Assembly: GCA_024402665.1 (NCBI GenBank) | Contig: JAKSTI010000003.1 | Location: forward strand, 1 to 64,000 | DNA: 64,000 bases | Direction of reading: 5' to 3' | From: Treponema sp. | GTDB lineage: Bacteria > Spirochaetota > Spirochaetia > Treponematales > Treponemataceae | In this document: positions 44,613-52,391 of the stretch, piece after piece | Layout: each line of letters begins with the position of its first letter | Numbering within the stretch: position 1 is the stretch's first letter | The notes under the pieces: model-generated | The model's input: only the letters and a program-made list of their open reading frames with translations | The model's database searches: none | What the model was told of the DNA's origin: nothing | Made by a program: the position numbers and the translations under genes

Positions 44613-47093
44613 ATGAAATTTGGTCATTTTGATGATGCGAAACGTGAATATGTAATTACAACACCTCGCACACCTTATCCTTGGATTAACTACCTTGGAA
44701 CACAGGGATTTTTCTCATTAATTTCTAATACTGCTGGTGGATACAGTTTCTACAAAGATGCTCGTCTTCGCCGTATTACACGTTACCGCTATAACAACGT
44801 ACCTATTGATATGGGCGGACGTTATTTTTATATCAATGATAATGGAACTATCTGGAACCCAGGCTGGTCTCCAGTAAAAACTGAACTTGACGCTTACGAA
44901 TGTCGCCACGGTATGGGCTACACAGTAATCACAGGTAAAAAGAATGATTTGAAAGCTGAAGTTACATTCTTTGTTCCACAGGATTACGATGGTGAAGTTC
45001 AGCAGGTTGTTCTTACAAACGAAGGCAAATCTGACAAAACTTTCAAATTCTGGTCATTTGCAGAATGGTGTCTTTGGGATGCTCAGGACGACAGCAACAA
45101 CTTCCAGCGCAACTTCTCTACAGGACGCGTTGAAATTAAAGATTCTGTAATTTACCACAAAACTGAATACCGCGACCGCCGTAACCACTACGCATTCTAT
45201 TCTGTAAACGACAAGATTGACGGATACGATACAGACCGCGATTCATTCATCGGCCTTTACAATGGATTTGGTGATCCACAGGCTGTAAAAGAAGGAAAAG
45301 CTTACAACTCATTTGCTGATGGTTGGGCTCCAATCGCTTCTCACTACAAAGAAATCACACTTAAAGCCGGCGAAACAAAAACTTTGGTATTCGTTCTCGG
45401 TTATGTAGAAATGCCACAGGATCAGAAATTCGAAGCTGACGGCAAAACAATCAACAAAGTAAAAGCTTTGGAAATGATTGAAAAATTCAATACTCCAGAA
45501 AAATTTGCTGCTGGTATGAAAGAACTCCGTGCTTACTGGGATCACCTCTTGGGCATTCTTACAGTTGATACTCCAGAAGACAAAGTTAACCGCATGGTAA
45601 ACATCTGGAACCAGTACCAGTGTATGGTTACATTCAACCTTTCACGTTCAGCTTCTTACTTTGAATCTGGAATTGGTCGTGGTATGGGATTCCGCGATTC
45701 TAACCAGGACGTTCTTGGTTTCGTTCATCAGATTCCAGACCGTGCAAAAGAAAGAATTATCGACATTGCTTCTACACAGTTCCCAGACGGTGGATGTTAT
45801 CACCAGTATTCTCCACTTACAAAGAAAGGTAATGCTGACATTGGTGGTGACTTCTCTGACGATCCACTCTGGCTCATCCTTTCAGTTTCTGCTTATATTA
45901 AAGAATCTGGCGACTGGGGAATTCTTGATGAAATGGTTCCTTATGACAACGATATGTCTAAGGCTCAGACAATGCTTGAACACCTTAAAGTTTCTTTCTA
46001 CCGCATCGTAAACAATCTTGGTCCACACGGACTTCCACTTGCAATGCGTGCTGACTGGAACGACTGTATCAACCTTTCTTGTTTCTCTGACACACCAGGT
46101 GAAAGCTTCCAGACATATACAAACCCTAAATTCAAAGCAGAAGGCGGATATTCTAAGATTGCTGAATCTGTATTCGTTGCTGCATTGTTCACATTCGCTG
46201 GTCCAAACTATGTTTCTATCTTGAATCACATGGGCAAGGCTGATGAAGCTGCTAAAGCTCAGGCTGAAATCGACAAGATGAAGAAAGCAATGATGGATTC
46301 TGCATGGGATGGAAACTGGTTCATCCGTGCTTATGATGCAAACGGTGAAAAAATGGGTTCTAAAGACTGTGAAGAATCAAAAATCTTCATTGAACCACAG
46401 GGCTTTGCAATCATGTCTGACATCGATAAAGATGCTACAGAAAAAGCACTTAAAGCTATTGATGAAAACCTTAACTGTGAATTCGGTCTTGTACTCAACT
46501 ACCCAGCATTCACAAAATACCATGTACAGTATGGTGAAATTTCAACATACCCACAGGGATACAAAGAAAACGGTGGTATCTTTACACACAACAATGCATG
46601 GATTATCTGTGCTGCAGCATATGCAGGAAAAGGTGACCAGGCATTCAAATACTACTCAGAAATTGCTCCTGCTTACACAGAAGAAACTTCTGACATCCAC
46701 AAAACAGAACCTTATGTTTACGGCCAGATGATTGGTGGTAAAGAAGCAGGTTCTGATATTGGTAACGGTGGAAAGAACTACGGTCAGGGTAAAAACTCTT
46801 GGCTTACTGGTACAGCAGCTTGGAACATGGTTGCAATCAGCCAGTACATCCTCGGTATTCAGCCAGACTTTGACGGACTTAAAGTTGACCCTTCTATCCC
46901 AGCTGCATGGGACGGATTCAAAGCAACTCGTTTGTTCCGTGGTGCTAAATACAACATTACAATCAAAAATCCAAACCACGTATGCAAAGGTGTTAAATCT
47001 TTGGTAGTAGACGGCAAAGCTGTAGAAGGCTGCGTTGTTCCATACGTAGAAGGAAAGAAAGAAGTTAATGTAGAAATTACACTTGGTGTGTAA
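44613..47093 (+). CDS. GH94 cellobiose phosphorylase
   Basis: The 826-residue cytoplasmic enzyme cleaves cellobiose with phosphate to glucose-1-phosphate and glucose. The order is an N-terminal beta-sandwich (about 1-280), a helical linker and an (alpha/alpha)6 barrel. [16 protein letters not shown] near 350 and [10 protein letters not shown] near 470 carry the substrate site and general acid. The start is at ATG 44613, with AAAGGAG at 44601-44607; the frame upstream lacks support. Codons favour AAC, TTC and GAC more than in neighbours, a sign of high expression. It complements the cytoplasmic GH3 and GH27 enzymes. The end of the gene falls inside the first copy of a GC-rich 32-base repeat. 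Confidence 0.95.
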   Translation: MKFGHFDDAKREYVITTPRTPYPWINYLGTQGFFSLISNTAGGYSFYKDARLRRITRYRYNNVPIDMGGRYFYINDNGTIWNPGWSPVKTELDAYECRHGMGYTVITGKKNDLKAEVTFFVPQDYDGEVQQVVLTNEGKSDKTFKFWSFAEWCLWDAQDDSNNFQRNFSTGRVEIKDSVIYHKTEYRDRRNHYAFYSVNDKIDGYDTDRDSFIGLYNGFGDPQAVKEGKAYNSFADGWAPIASHYKEITLKAGETKTLVFVLGYVEMPQDQKFEADGKTINKVKALEMIEKFNTPEKFAAGMKELRAYWDHLLGILTVDTPEDKVNRMVNIWNQYQCMVTFNLSRSASYFESGIGRGMGFRDSNQDVLGFVHQIPDRAKERIIDIASTQFPDGGCYHQYSPLTKKGNADIGGDFSDDPLWLILSVSAYIKESGDWGILDEMVPYDNDMSKAQTMLEHLKVSFYRIVNNLGPHGLPLAMRADWNDCINLSCFSDTPGESFQTYTNPKFKAEGGYSKIAESVFVAALFTFAGPNYVSILNHMGKADEAAKAQAEIDKMKKAMMDSAWDGNWFIRAYDANGEKMGSKDCEESKIFIEPQGFAIMSDIDKDATEKALKAIDENLNCEFGLVLNYPAFTKYHVQYGEISTYPQGYKENGGIFTHNNAWIICAAAYAGKGDQAFKYYSEIAPAYTEETSDIHKTEPYVYGQMIGGKEAGSDIGNGGKNYGQGKNSWLTGTAAWNMVAISQYILGIQPDFDGLKVDPSIPAAWDGFKATRLFRGAKYNITIKNPNHVCKGVKSLVVDGKAVEGCVVPYVEGKKEVNVEITLGV

Positions 47094-47121
47094 GGCCGCC
47101 GGTCAGAGCGGCCGGTGTTCT
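47090..47121 (+). repeat. GC-rich 32-base repeat, copy 1 (overlaps the GH94 stop codon)
   Basis: GTAAGGCCGCCGGTCAGAGC, continuing to GGTGTTCT, is identical to 47177-47208. It contains GGCCGC and GCGGCC that can form a stem. The TAA in it is the GH94 stop. Confidence 0.9.
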
Positions 47122-47134
47122 GTGGGAAACCGTT

Positions 47135-47162
47135 AAAAAAAATTGCGATGCAGCAATTTTTT
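47135..47162 (+). terminator. Intrinsic terminator after GH94
   Basis: AAAAAATTGC and GCAATTTTTT form a 10-bp stem around GATGCA, ending in a T run, 42 bases after the stop codon. Confidence 0.8.
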
Positions 47163-47176
47163 AGGTTGTCCTCCTT

Positions 47177-47208
47177 GTAAGGCCGCCGGTCAGAGCGGCC
47201 GGTGTTCT
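47177..47208 (+). repeat. GC-rich 32-base repeat, copy 2
   Basis: Exact second copy of 47090-47121, 87 bases downstream and beyond the first terminator. Its TAA has no reading frame here, so it looks like a duplicated 3' end. Confidence 0.9.
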
Positions 47209-47232
47209 ATAGCTTATCCATCTATATTTAAA

Positions 47233-47267
47233 GCCGCATCGGTACAAAACCCGGTGCGGCTTTTTTT
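47233..47267 (+). terminator. Second intrinsic terminator, boundary of the accessory array
   Basis: GCCGCATCGG and CCGGTGCGGC form a 10-bp stem (one G-T pair) followed by seven T. The first array relic on the minus strand ends at 47266, inside its T run. Confidence 0.85.
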
Positions 47268-47324
47268 AATAACCTGACGCATAATCACTAAAATCGTAAA
47301 TGCCTATGTCTTTGTACTTTTCAT
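47266..47324 (-). pseudogene. Relic of the array leader (last unit)
   Basis: The minus strand reads ATGAAAAGTACAAAGACATA. One A is missing compared with intact leaders, so the frame breaks at codon 3. With that base restored it gives KYKDIGIYDFSDYASGY and then stops, losing EEIT and the double glycine. Its ATG overlaps the stop of the upstream gene (ATGA), as in other units of the array. Confidence 0.75.
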
Positions 47325-47665
47325 ACTAACCTAGTTCTAAAAAGTTTCAAAAACAACTTTTTAAAATTAGGATATATAGAATGTTTGATACATACAAATG
47401 ATAAATATAAAATCAAATATGCCAAACTTACTTTGAATACATTTGAACATAACTTTAGTGTATTCCAATCTTCTTCTGTAACTTCATGTAATATATTATT
47501 TGCGTCTTCCAATAAATATTGGTTGCCTACTATTTTGCTGCCAGAATTAAATAATGAACCAGGATATTGTTTATCAACATAAAAACTAAAATAGAAAATA
47601 TATAAAATCGATGCTAAAAAAAGGAACACAGATATTACTTTTATTGCATTTAGAAATTTTGACAT
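47321..47665 (-). CDS. Small two-helix membrane protein of the array, candidate immunity protein
   Basis: The 114-residue protein has hydrophobic segments at about 9-29 and 78-95 with a loop of about 45 residues between them, which is probably periplasmic. No known family is recognised. It follows the TPR-like lipoprotein by about 55 bases, and its stop overlaps the next leader relic. Place and size match the partners of other effectors in the array, but no intact effector lies directly upstream. The immunity role is inference. Confidence 0.65.
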   Translation of the reverse strand: MSKFLNAIKVISVFLFLASILYIFYFSFYVDKQYPGSLFNSGSKIVGNQYLLEDANNILHEVTEEDWNTLKLCSNVFKVSLAYLILYLSFVCIKHSIYPNFKKLFLKLFRTRLV

Positions 47666-47719
47666 AATTCATTCCTCTGAAATATTTATACTTACAGATC
47701 CATCATTTATCTTGAATAA

Positions 47720-48319
47720 CTATACATACATCCAAAGAGCTTCTTTAGGATTATTATTAAAAAAATTATAAAAATCTTCTATATTTTGAACCATTGATTC
47801 TTCAAAAAATTCCAATACAAAAGTTTTTAAATCTGATTTTGTCACATTTCCTATAATAATTTCACTAAAAATGTATATTATTTTTTCTTCATCATTCAGT
47901 TCTTTTTTTGCATAATAATCACTTAACTCATTAAAGATTCTAAGAGCTTGGCTTTCATTTCCTGAACAATACAAGGAACAGGCATAAGAAAATTTTTGAA
48001 ATCCATCCAATGTGCCATTATTATTTAACCAAAGTTCATAAACGCTTTTTACATTCTCGGCACAATCTTGATATGAACCTATCTTTAGAATTTGCACTTT
48101 TTGATTATAGGGCTCCCACCATTTTGGTTCCATTTCTATAACTTTATCAAATTCATTAATTGCAATGTCTTTTTCTGGTGAATTGTTCATCCATTCAACA
48201 ATATCTGCATTCTGAAGCAGTGTGCAGGCATGATTGTAGAGTTCCTTTGATTCGTTAGCTCGTTTACAAGATACTAATAACGCTAAAAATAATGTTGAAA
48301 TAGATAATAATTTTTTCAT
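47720..48319 (-). CDS. Array lipoprotein with TPR-like helices, candidate immunity protein
   Basis: A lipoprotein signal (LLSISTLFLALLVSCKRA, Cys at 18) leads a 180-residue helical domain. The pattern AINEFDKVIEMEPKWWEPY resembles one tetratricopeptide repeat. The ATG overlaps the stop of the preceding effector tail relic (TGATG), so the two were translationally coupled. A piece of this gene's 3' end (ALWMYV) recurs inside the relics near 50320 and 56408, showing that it has been shuffled. The envelope location fits protection against a secreted effector. Confidence 0.7.
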   Translation of the reverse strand: MKKLLSISTLFLALLVSCKRANESKELYNHACTLLQNADIVEWMNNSPEKDIAINEFDKVIEMEPKWWEPYNQKVQILKIGSYQDCAENVKSVYELWLNNNGTLDGFQKFSYACSLYCSGNESQALRIFNELSDYYAKKELNDEEKIIYIFSEIIIGNVTKSDLKTFVLEFFEESMVQNIEDFYNFFNNNPKEALWMYV

Positions 48320-48585
48320 CAGAACAAATCCTTTGTAACATATGTACCACCAACATATGCATTATTTACACATAAATCAATATTATATTTAATTTTTACA
48401 TTTGAGTCTTTAGGAATATATGTATTAAAGTAACAATCTCCAATAGGAGGAAAATCTGGGTCAAAGATTTTTGCAGAACCATCATTTGTAGGATTTAACA
48501 ATGTTAATTTAGAATCTTTTACGATAGTTGTCTGATTAGAACCTCCAGAATAGTTTTGAGTCCCTGTTGAAGTATTATTTGTTTC
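48319..48585 (-). pseudogene. Orphan C-terminal effector module without leader
   Basis: The frame starts within the linker shared by the array effectors (ETNNTSTGTQNYSGGSNQTT) and runs through a unique domain (IVKDSKLTLLNPTNDGSAKI, FPPIGDCYFNTYIPKD, NNAYVGGTYVTKDLF) to a stop at 48319. Where intact genes have CAA before the linker, here is TAA. The leader and first module are missing. An internal ATG at 48501 leaves a 60-codon frame without a visible ribosome site. The tail overlaps the downstream lipoprotein start, so this is an orphan effector tail with its partner. Confidence 0.75.
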
Positions 48586-48628
48586 TTAATTCTTTAGTTC
48601 CTTCGCTAAAGCTTTACTTATAATTTTT

Positions 48629-48811
48629 TTAATCTCCATCGTAAAAGTATTTTTCATATATGCAATAAAAAACTAACGTTAAAGAAGGAATGATAAAATA
48701 AATTATTTTTTTATCATGTATACAGATTCTAAATAATTTTTCAATTAAGACTAAAATAATACAACAGATAATACAAAATATTCCACTTACAGTTCTTGGA
48801 TGAAGTCTCAT
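48629..48811 (-). CDS. Two-helix membrane protein, MxxHPRxxSGIF family, copy 1
   Basis: The 60-residue protein starts MRLHPRTVSGIFCIICCIIL and has two membrane helices (about 9-26 and 33-52) with a basic N-terminus and an acidic end, YFYDGD. Five members of this family lie in the array (also at 50054, 50349, 56140, 56435). Each lies among effector genes or relics, so they may be immunity proteins or small inner-membrane helpers. No outside family is recognised. The stop overlaps an ATG of a 17-codon frame of no evident meaning. Confidence 0.65.
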   Translation of the reverse strand: MRLHPRTVSGIFCIICCIILVLIEKLFRICIHDKKIIYFIIPSLTLVFYCIYEKYFYDGD

Positions 48812-48838
48812 AATTAATTTCCTCTGAATATTTCCTTC

Positions 48839-49240
48839 TCAAGATTCTCTTTTCATTTCTAAATCTTTTCTAATCCATATTATGAAAAGACTTAACATAA
48901 CAATCGCTGGAACTATAACAATATACCCAAAACCTGCTTCACCTGGGGTTCTATACATATAATAAATATAAAATCCAATTTCCAATAAAAAAACAGTAAT
49001 AAACATTAATTCGACTAAAATTAATAAAATCAGAAATATTTTTTTTCTTGAAAAAATGATATATAAAGAGATTATTAAAAAATATAAAATAAGATATGAA
49101 ATAAAAAACTTTTGTTCCATAACAAGATCAAAATTAATAAATCTATTCAATAAGAAATAACTTAATGAAATTATCAATAATCTCGAAAAAATAGCACAAT
49201 TATGTAAAATATTCGTTGTTTTCATGAGATACTCCATCAC
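48839..49240 (-). CDS. Four-helix membrane protein, RTPGEAGFGY family, copy 1
   Basis: About 128-133 residues with four membrane helices. The motif YRTPGEAGFGY lies before the last helix. It is a paralogue of the protein at 54471-54854, which shares SLYIIFS-KKIF and RTPGEAGFGY. Both follow an effector of the EEITELLTHS type, so effector and partner were duplicated or kept together as a pair. ATG 49240 overlaps the upstream stop (ATGA); a second ATG at 49225 is also possible. A membrane-located immunity role is inference. Confidence 0.7.
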   Translation of the reverse strand: MMEYLMKTTNILHNCAIFSRLLIISLSYFLLNRFINFDLVMEQKFFISYLILYFLIISLYIIFSRKKIFLILLILVELMFITVFLLEIGFYIYYMYRTPGEAGFGYIVIVPAIVMLSLFIIWIRKDLEMKRES

Positions 49241-49446
49241 TGCAAAACTATAGTATTATAAAATGCTGTATTCAATCCCCAAGCTCCTTTTGAAAAAGGT
49301 AATAGAACAGTTCCATTATAACTTAACGTTGATATTGAATTCGTTGACTTTTCTTCGATGATGAACAAACTGTGTGTTAACAATTCAGTAATTTCTTCTG
49401 CGTAGTCGGAGAAATCATAAATGCCTGTGTCTTTGTACTTTTTCAT
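49237..49446 (-). CDS. Deletion derivative of a leader protein lacking the double glycine
   Basis: The 69-residue frame begins MKKYKDTGIYDFSDYAEEIT like the effectors but continues ELLTHSLFIIEEKST instead of GDALFKINGG. Its body is a shortened copy of the protein at 54865-55266: the two agree up to KGAWGLNT, then this copy skips 64 residues and rejoins at the C-terminal NTIVL. The deletion ends lie in a short direct repeat (CTGTATT). It overlaps both neighbours by 4 bases (ATGA), the typical coupling in the array. Without GG it should not be processed by the C39 peptidase. Confidence 0.6.
   Translation of the reverse strand: MKKYKDTGIYDFSDYAEEITELLTHSLFIIEEKSTNSISTLSYNGTVLLPFSKGAWGLNTAFYNTIVLQ
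49265..49407 (-). repeat. Repeat C, copy 1 (143 bases)
   Basis: This stretch matches 55085-55227 essentially exactly and encodes the EEITELLTHS segment. Sequence on either side differs. Confidence 0.85.
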
Positions 49447-49862
49447 ACTTTGTTATCATCCAATTCATTTTTCTTTATTACAATACATTCTAGATTTTGT
49501 CCACAACAAGGACACTCTTGTGGTACTCTATGATAAGCTCCTTTGTAATATTTAGAAGATATTTTATATGTTTCAAGAAGCTTTAACCCACATCTTGGGC
49601 ATTTATAACTATTTATTTTAATTAAAAAAATAATCAAATAAATCGAAAAAATAATAATATTTAATACCGTAGAAAAACTAGAATTGAGAAGAAATATCAA
49701 TAAGAATATTGCTCCAAATGGCATGATAAAAAAAATTAATGTAAATTTTGATCTTATTGTCATAGTTATCCTATTTTATAAGTTTCGATATTGTATTTAT
49801 ACTCAATGTATATGAATTCTGCACTGAAGATGACACTCCCATTCCTGGCCCGAAGGTTATAC
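49390..49862 (-). repeat. Repeat A, copy 1 (about 470 bases)
   Basis: It matches 60094-60566 with only a few differences (a constant offset of 10,704 bases). It covers a leader start, the whole 106-residue zinc-ribbon gene and the last codons of the preceding effector. Confidence 0.9.
49443..49763 (-). CDS. Membrane protein with zinc-ribbon tail, copy 1, candidate immunity protein
   Basis: The 106-residue protein has two membrane helices (about 8-27 and 31-48) and a cytoplasmic zinc ribbon with CPRCGLKL and CPCCGQNL. It is identical in amino-acid sequence to the copy at 60147-60467, which follows the intact effector at 60475. Here the upstream effector is a relic, so this copy is an orphan partner. 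Its start follows the relic end by 7 bases. A role in immunity to that effector fits the pairing but is not shown. Confidence 0.75.
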   Translation of the reverse strand: MTIRSKFTLIFFIMPFGAIFLLIFLLNSSFSTVLNIIIFSIYLIIFLIKINSYKCPRCGLKLLETYKISSKYYKGAYHRVPQECPCCGQNLECIVIKKNELDDNKV

Positions 49863-50039
49863 AACCACCTGCAAAACCACCACTTATATTAATTCCAGAA
49901 TCTTTCCAATTATCCAAATCAATTACCAAGGATATAGAGCCTTCAAAGCCCCACCGTTAATCTTAAACAGTGCTTCCCCAGTTATCTCTTCTGCGTAATC
50001 TGAAAAATCATAATCACATAAATCTTTGTACTTTTTCAT
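49771..50039 (-). pseudogene. Twice-deleted copy of the large effector at 60475
   Basis: The intact leader ends in GEALFKINGG, after which the frame runs out at codon 39 (stop 49923). The remaining DNA matches two separated pieces of the 60475-61452 gene. One deletion equals 60567-60707 (141 bases, ends share TAC), the other joins the leader to about 60800 (about 568 bases, ends share CCACC). The end matches the normal 3' end. This is a clear record of microhomology deletions inside an effector gene. Confidence 0.85.
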
Positions 50040-50053
50040 TCTCTCAGTATTTT

Positions 50054-50233
50054 TTAATCTCCATCGTAAAAGTATTTTTCATATATACAATAGAAAACTA
50101 ACGTTAAGAATGCACCTAATATATAAATTATTATTTCGTAAATATTTTTTCCGCTTATTTTTTCAATTAATAGCATAAAAATACAAATCAAAACACCAAA
50201 TATTCCACTTGCGATTCTTGGATGAAGTCTCAT
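50054..50233 (-). CDS. Two-helix membrane protein, MxxHPRxxSGIF family, copy 2
   Basis: The 59-residue frame starts at ATG 50233 and reads MRLHPRIASGIFGVLICIFM, with two membrane helices and the acidic end YFYDGD. Only the last bases separate it from the leader of the relic at 50039. It has a near-identical twin at 56140-56319 within repeat B. No ribosome site stands out except GAGGAAATT just upstream of the ATG. Confidence 0.65.
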   Translation of the reverse strand: MRLHPRIASGIFGVLICIFMLLIEKISGKNIYEIIIYILGAFLTLVFYCIYEKYFYDGD

Positions 50234-50257
50234 AAATAATTTCCTCTTCGTTTTTCG

Positions 50258-50333
50258 TTATTTGATAAATTTTATAATATGTGCTCCCCCATTTATCTTA
50301 ATTAGTTTTACATACATCCAAAGAAGTTCTTAA
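50258..50333 (-). pseudogene. Hybrid relic: lipoprotein tail fused to a double-glycine leader end
   Basis: The open frame reads ELLWMYVKLIKINGG followed by AHIIKFIK and a stop. ELLWMYV matches the last residues of the lipoprotein at 47720 (EALWMYV), and LIKINGG the end of array leaders (compare EDLIKINGG at 52340). It shows that recombination joined the end of one unit to the leader of the next. A twin lies at 56344-56419. Confidence 0.6.
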
Positions 50334-50348
50334 TGTATATTATTTTTT

Positions 50349-50537
50349 CTAATCCTCGTTTGAATCATCATACCACGAACCAAATATCTTATAAATAATC
50401 AATACCATCGCAAATGCTATAATGTAACAAGGTACAGACCCCAAAAAATTTGTATTTAATCGATTATCTGCTATTACTATAATCAAAATATATAGAAATG
50501 CAAAAATACCTGATGGAATTTTTGGATGAATTTTCAT
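50349..50537 (-). CDS. Two-helix membrane protein, MxxHPRxxSGIF family, copy 3
   Basis: The 62-residue protein MKIHPKIPSGIFAFLYILII has two helices and ends GSWYDDSNED. ATG 50537 was chosen over the upstream ATG at 50564 because family members begin at MKIHP. It lies 13 bases after a lipoprotein gene. The paralogue at 56435-56623 differs at about ten positions, more than other parts of repeat B, so the copies have had time to diverge. Confidence 0.68.
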   Translation of the reverse strand: MKIHPKIPSGIFAFLYILIIVIADNRLNTNFLGSVPCYIIAFAMVLIIYKIFGSWYDDSNED

Positions 50538-50550
50538 AATTAGATTCCTT

Positions 50551-51117
50551 TTATATTCCAGCATAATTACAGGCCAAACCTATAAGATTTATGCCGTTTT
50601 TAGTTTCATTAAAGATTAAATAAACACTTGTCCAGTCTATAGCACCATATAGTCCTGATGGTTCATAATAATACTCGACAAAAATGCAATCCTGAAATAT
50701 TTCGGAAATACTTTGGACAGTAATTCCCCAGTCAATAATAGAAATATGTTCATTATAGGAAGATTTTCTTGTTCGAGTTTGATCTATCGGATAACTAGAA
50801 TTTAGGAACTTATAAACAGTTGTATTCCAGCGTTCAGAAGGATCATCATCAATATAAAATGAATACTCCTTATTATTTTCCATTACAGTTTTAAGATCAT
50901 CATAAGATAAGTGATTGTAATACTTAACTGGTGTAGAAATTCTTTGTGCTACATATAATCCTTCATCTTTGTTAATATAATTAATCAGTTCATTATATCT
51001 CTTATTTTCCAAGGCAGATATTATTTCATCGGCTTGCTGTAAAATCCTATTCTGATTCTTAGAACATGAAAGAATAGAAAATATAAACATTGTTAATAAA
51101 AAAATTTTAAATTTCAT
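50551..51117 (-). CDS. Array lipoprotein, candidate periplasmic immunity protein
   Basis: ATG 51117 gives MKFKIFLLTMFIFSILSCSK, a lipoprotein signal with Cys near 18; an earlier ATG at 51138 adds seven residues with no ribosome site. The mature domain (about 170 residues) is alpha/beta with many aromatic residues and no known family. It starts one base after the stop of a truncated leader gene, so the pair was coupled. It probably protects against the lost effector of that unit. This is inference from the array pattern. Confidence 0.7.
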   Translation of the reverse strand: MKFKIFLLTMFIFSILSCSKNQNRILQQADEIISALENKRYNELINYINKDEGLYVAQRISTPVKYYNHLSYDDLKTVMENNKEYSFYIDDDPSERWNTTVYKFLNSSYPIDQTRTRKSSYNEHISIIDWGITVQSISEIFQDCIFVEYYYEPSGLYGAIDWTSVYLIFNETKNGINLIGLACNYAGI

Positions 51118-51118
51118 T

Positions 51119-51259
51119 TTATAACCCCAAAAACACATCTTCCTTAAATTTTATCCATTCATTTTCATGATTGACAAAATATTTTGGACAATCTTTCCCT
51201 GTGATTTCTTCCGCGTAGTCACTAAAATCGTAAACACCAAAATCTTTGTACTTTTTCAT
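51119..51259 (-). CDS. Truncated leader gene (46 codons), effector remnant
   Basis: The frame begins MKKYKDFGVYDFSDYAEEIT, then GKDCPKYFVNHENEWIKFKE and ends VFLGL. It has lost the LFKINGG end of the leader and nearly all of a cargo domain. It is still open and coupled to the next gene (stop one base before its ATG). A deletion that fused the first 20 codons to the very end of an effector explains this best. Product unlikely to be exported. Confidence 0.6.
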   Translation of the reverse strand: MKKYKDFGVYDFSDYAEEITGKDCPKYFVNHENEWIKFKEDVFLGL

Positions 51260-51290
51260 ATGACTCTCCATTTTTTATATCAATTTATTT

Positions 51291-51824
51291 CTATTTTTTT
51301 ATTAGTTGTTTAATATCAATTTTTTCAATTTCGATATTTGCATATGAATTTGTTTTATAAATATTTAGTTGTTTCGTCTGTGAATTATAAAAATAAAAGT
51401 TTCTAATATCGGAAGTAAGTTTTTGTGCAGATACTGAATAATGTAAATTTACTAATTCTTCTTCATAAAGTAATTGAAATTTTCCGTTTTTGGTTATTTC
51501 AAAAATATATAAAACTTGTAAATCAAGAGATTGTCGGCCTCCAGGATTTCCTAAATATACATCCAAAAAAATTATATTTTTATCATTAATCAAATCTGTA
51601 AAAATAGAAATCACTCTACAATCTGGGCCAGTTGATTCAATCATATAATAATCTATTACTTTTTGTGTTTTTGATTGTACATCTTTTGAATATAAACATA
51701 AATCTGAAGAGTTTTCATCATACTTTACACCAATAATCTTATTATCTATTGTAAATAAATCACCGTTAGCAAAAATATAACTAGATATAAAAATCAAAAA
51801 CACACATATTAATATTTTTTTCAA
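51291..51824 (-). CDS. Periplasmic protein, candidate immunity partner of the hydrolase-like effector
   Basis: The TTG start at 51824 overlaps the stop of the upstream effector relic (TTGA) and is preceded by AGGGGG. It gives a Sec signal peptide (MKKILICVFLIFISSYIFAN). The mature protein (about 157 residues) is beta-rich and matches no family I know. Because the upstream effector carries the beginning of a cell-wall hydrolase-like domain, a periplasmic inhibitor would fit. That is inference. An in-frame ATG six codons later would spoil the signal peptide's basic start. Confidence 0.65.
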   Translation of the reverse strand: MKKILICVFLIFISSYIFANGDLFTIDNKIIGVKYDENSSDLCLYSKDVQSKTQKVIDYYMIESTGPDCRVISIFTDLINDKNIIFLDVYLGNPGGRQSLDLQVLYIFEITKNGKFQLLYEEELVNLHYSVSAQKLTSDIRNFYFYNSQTKQLNIYKTNSYANIEIEKIDIKQLIKK

Positions 51825-52340
51825 AATCTTACCCCCTTAAAGAATCTAATATTTAAGACATTTTCAATTGGTATATACATTACATTCTCACCACGCGATT
51901 CTCCATATACCGTACTTGCCAGATAATATATATTCTCTTTATGTTCCTTATTTTTTTCTTTCTGCTCATCCAAGGTAGCCCAATACTGTGGAGGCACACC
52001 ATGATATTCTGATGATGTCTGTGTTGAACCCGATGGTGTTCCAGAATTAGGTACGTTAGGATTAACACCAGTTGTAATTGGTTGTGTTACAGTTGCAGGG
52101 TCACCTGTAGTAGTAGATCCAGACTCAGTTCCGCCAGTCGATCCACCATTACCTCCAGAAGTGCTGATGATCCTCCATTTCCTGGACCACCACCTCCATT
52201 ACATGAACTTGATCCACCATTTATCTTAATCAAATCTTCCCCAGTGATTTCTTCTGCGTAATCACTGAAATCGTATATGCCAAAATCTTGATAGGTTTTT
52301 ATGGCTTCTTCTATTCTTTTTTTTTTGCTCCAAATTTCAT
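51821..52340 (-). pseudogene. Frameshifted effector with double-glycine leader and SleB/Hydrolase_2-like start
   Basis: ATG 52340 opens a frame with an unusual basic extension (MKFGAKKKRIEEAIKTYQDF), then FSDYAEEITGEDLIKINGG and a Gly/Ser-rich linker. Near 52160 the frame breaks by one base. In the next frame the linker continues (GGTESGSTTTGDPATVTQP) to HKENIYYLASTVYGESRGEN, which resembles the opening motif of SleB-type cell-wall hydrolases (LAxxIYGEARGE). It then ends after 20 more residues, far short of a whole domain. So it is both frameshifted and truncated. The end overlaps the start of the periplasmic partner. Confidence 0.72.
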
Positions 52341-52391
52341 AATGGCCTCTTTTTTAATTTAAATAAACGGAGACAGACATTAATATTTAGA

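Larger units (their letters stand above)
49950..50550 (-). repeat. Repeat B, copy 1 (about 600 bases)
   Basis: It matches 56036-56636 at a constant offset of 6,086 bases with scattered differences. It holds a leader, two small two-helix genes and a hybrid relic between them. Confidence 0.88.

Noticed and set aside
45661..47007. Several frames on both strands inside the GH94 gene
   Set aside because: Strong codon bias of the real gene removes stops in other frames; none has a start signal or motif.
48586..48639. 17-codon frame MEIKKIISKALAKELKN overlapping a two-helix gene stop
   Set aside because: It arises at a recombination junction and has no ribosome site; too short to support as a gene.
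52141..52340. First frame of the 52340 effector as a complete protein
   Set aside because: After the linker it reads Leu/Glu-rich unrelated sequence and stops, while the other frame continues the linker pattern, so a frame break is more likely.
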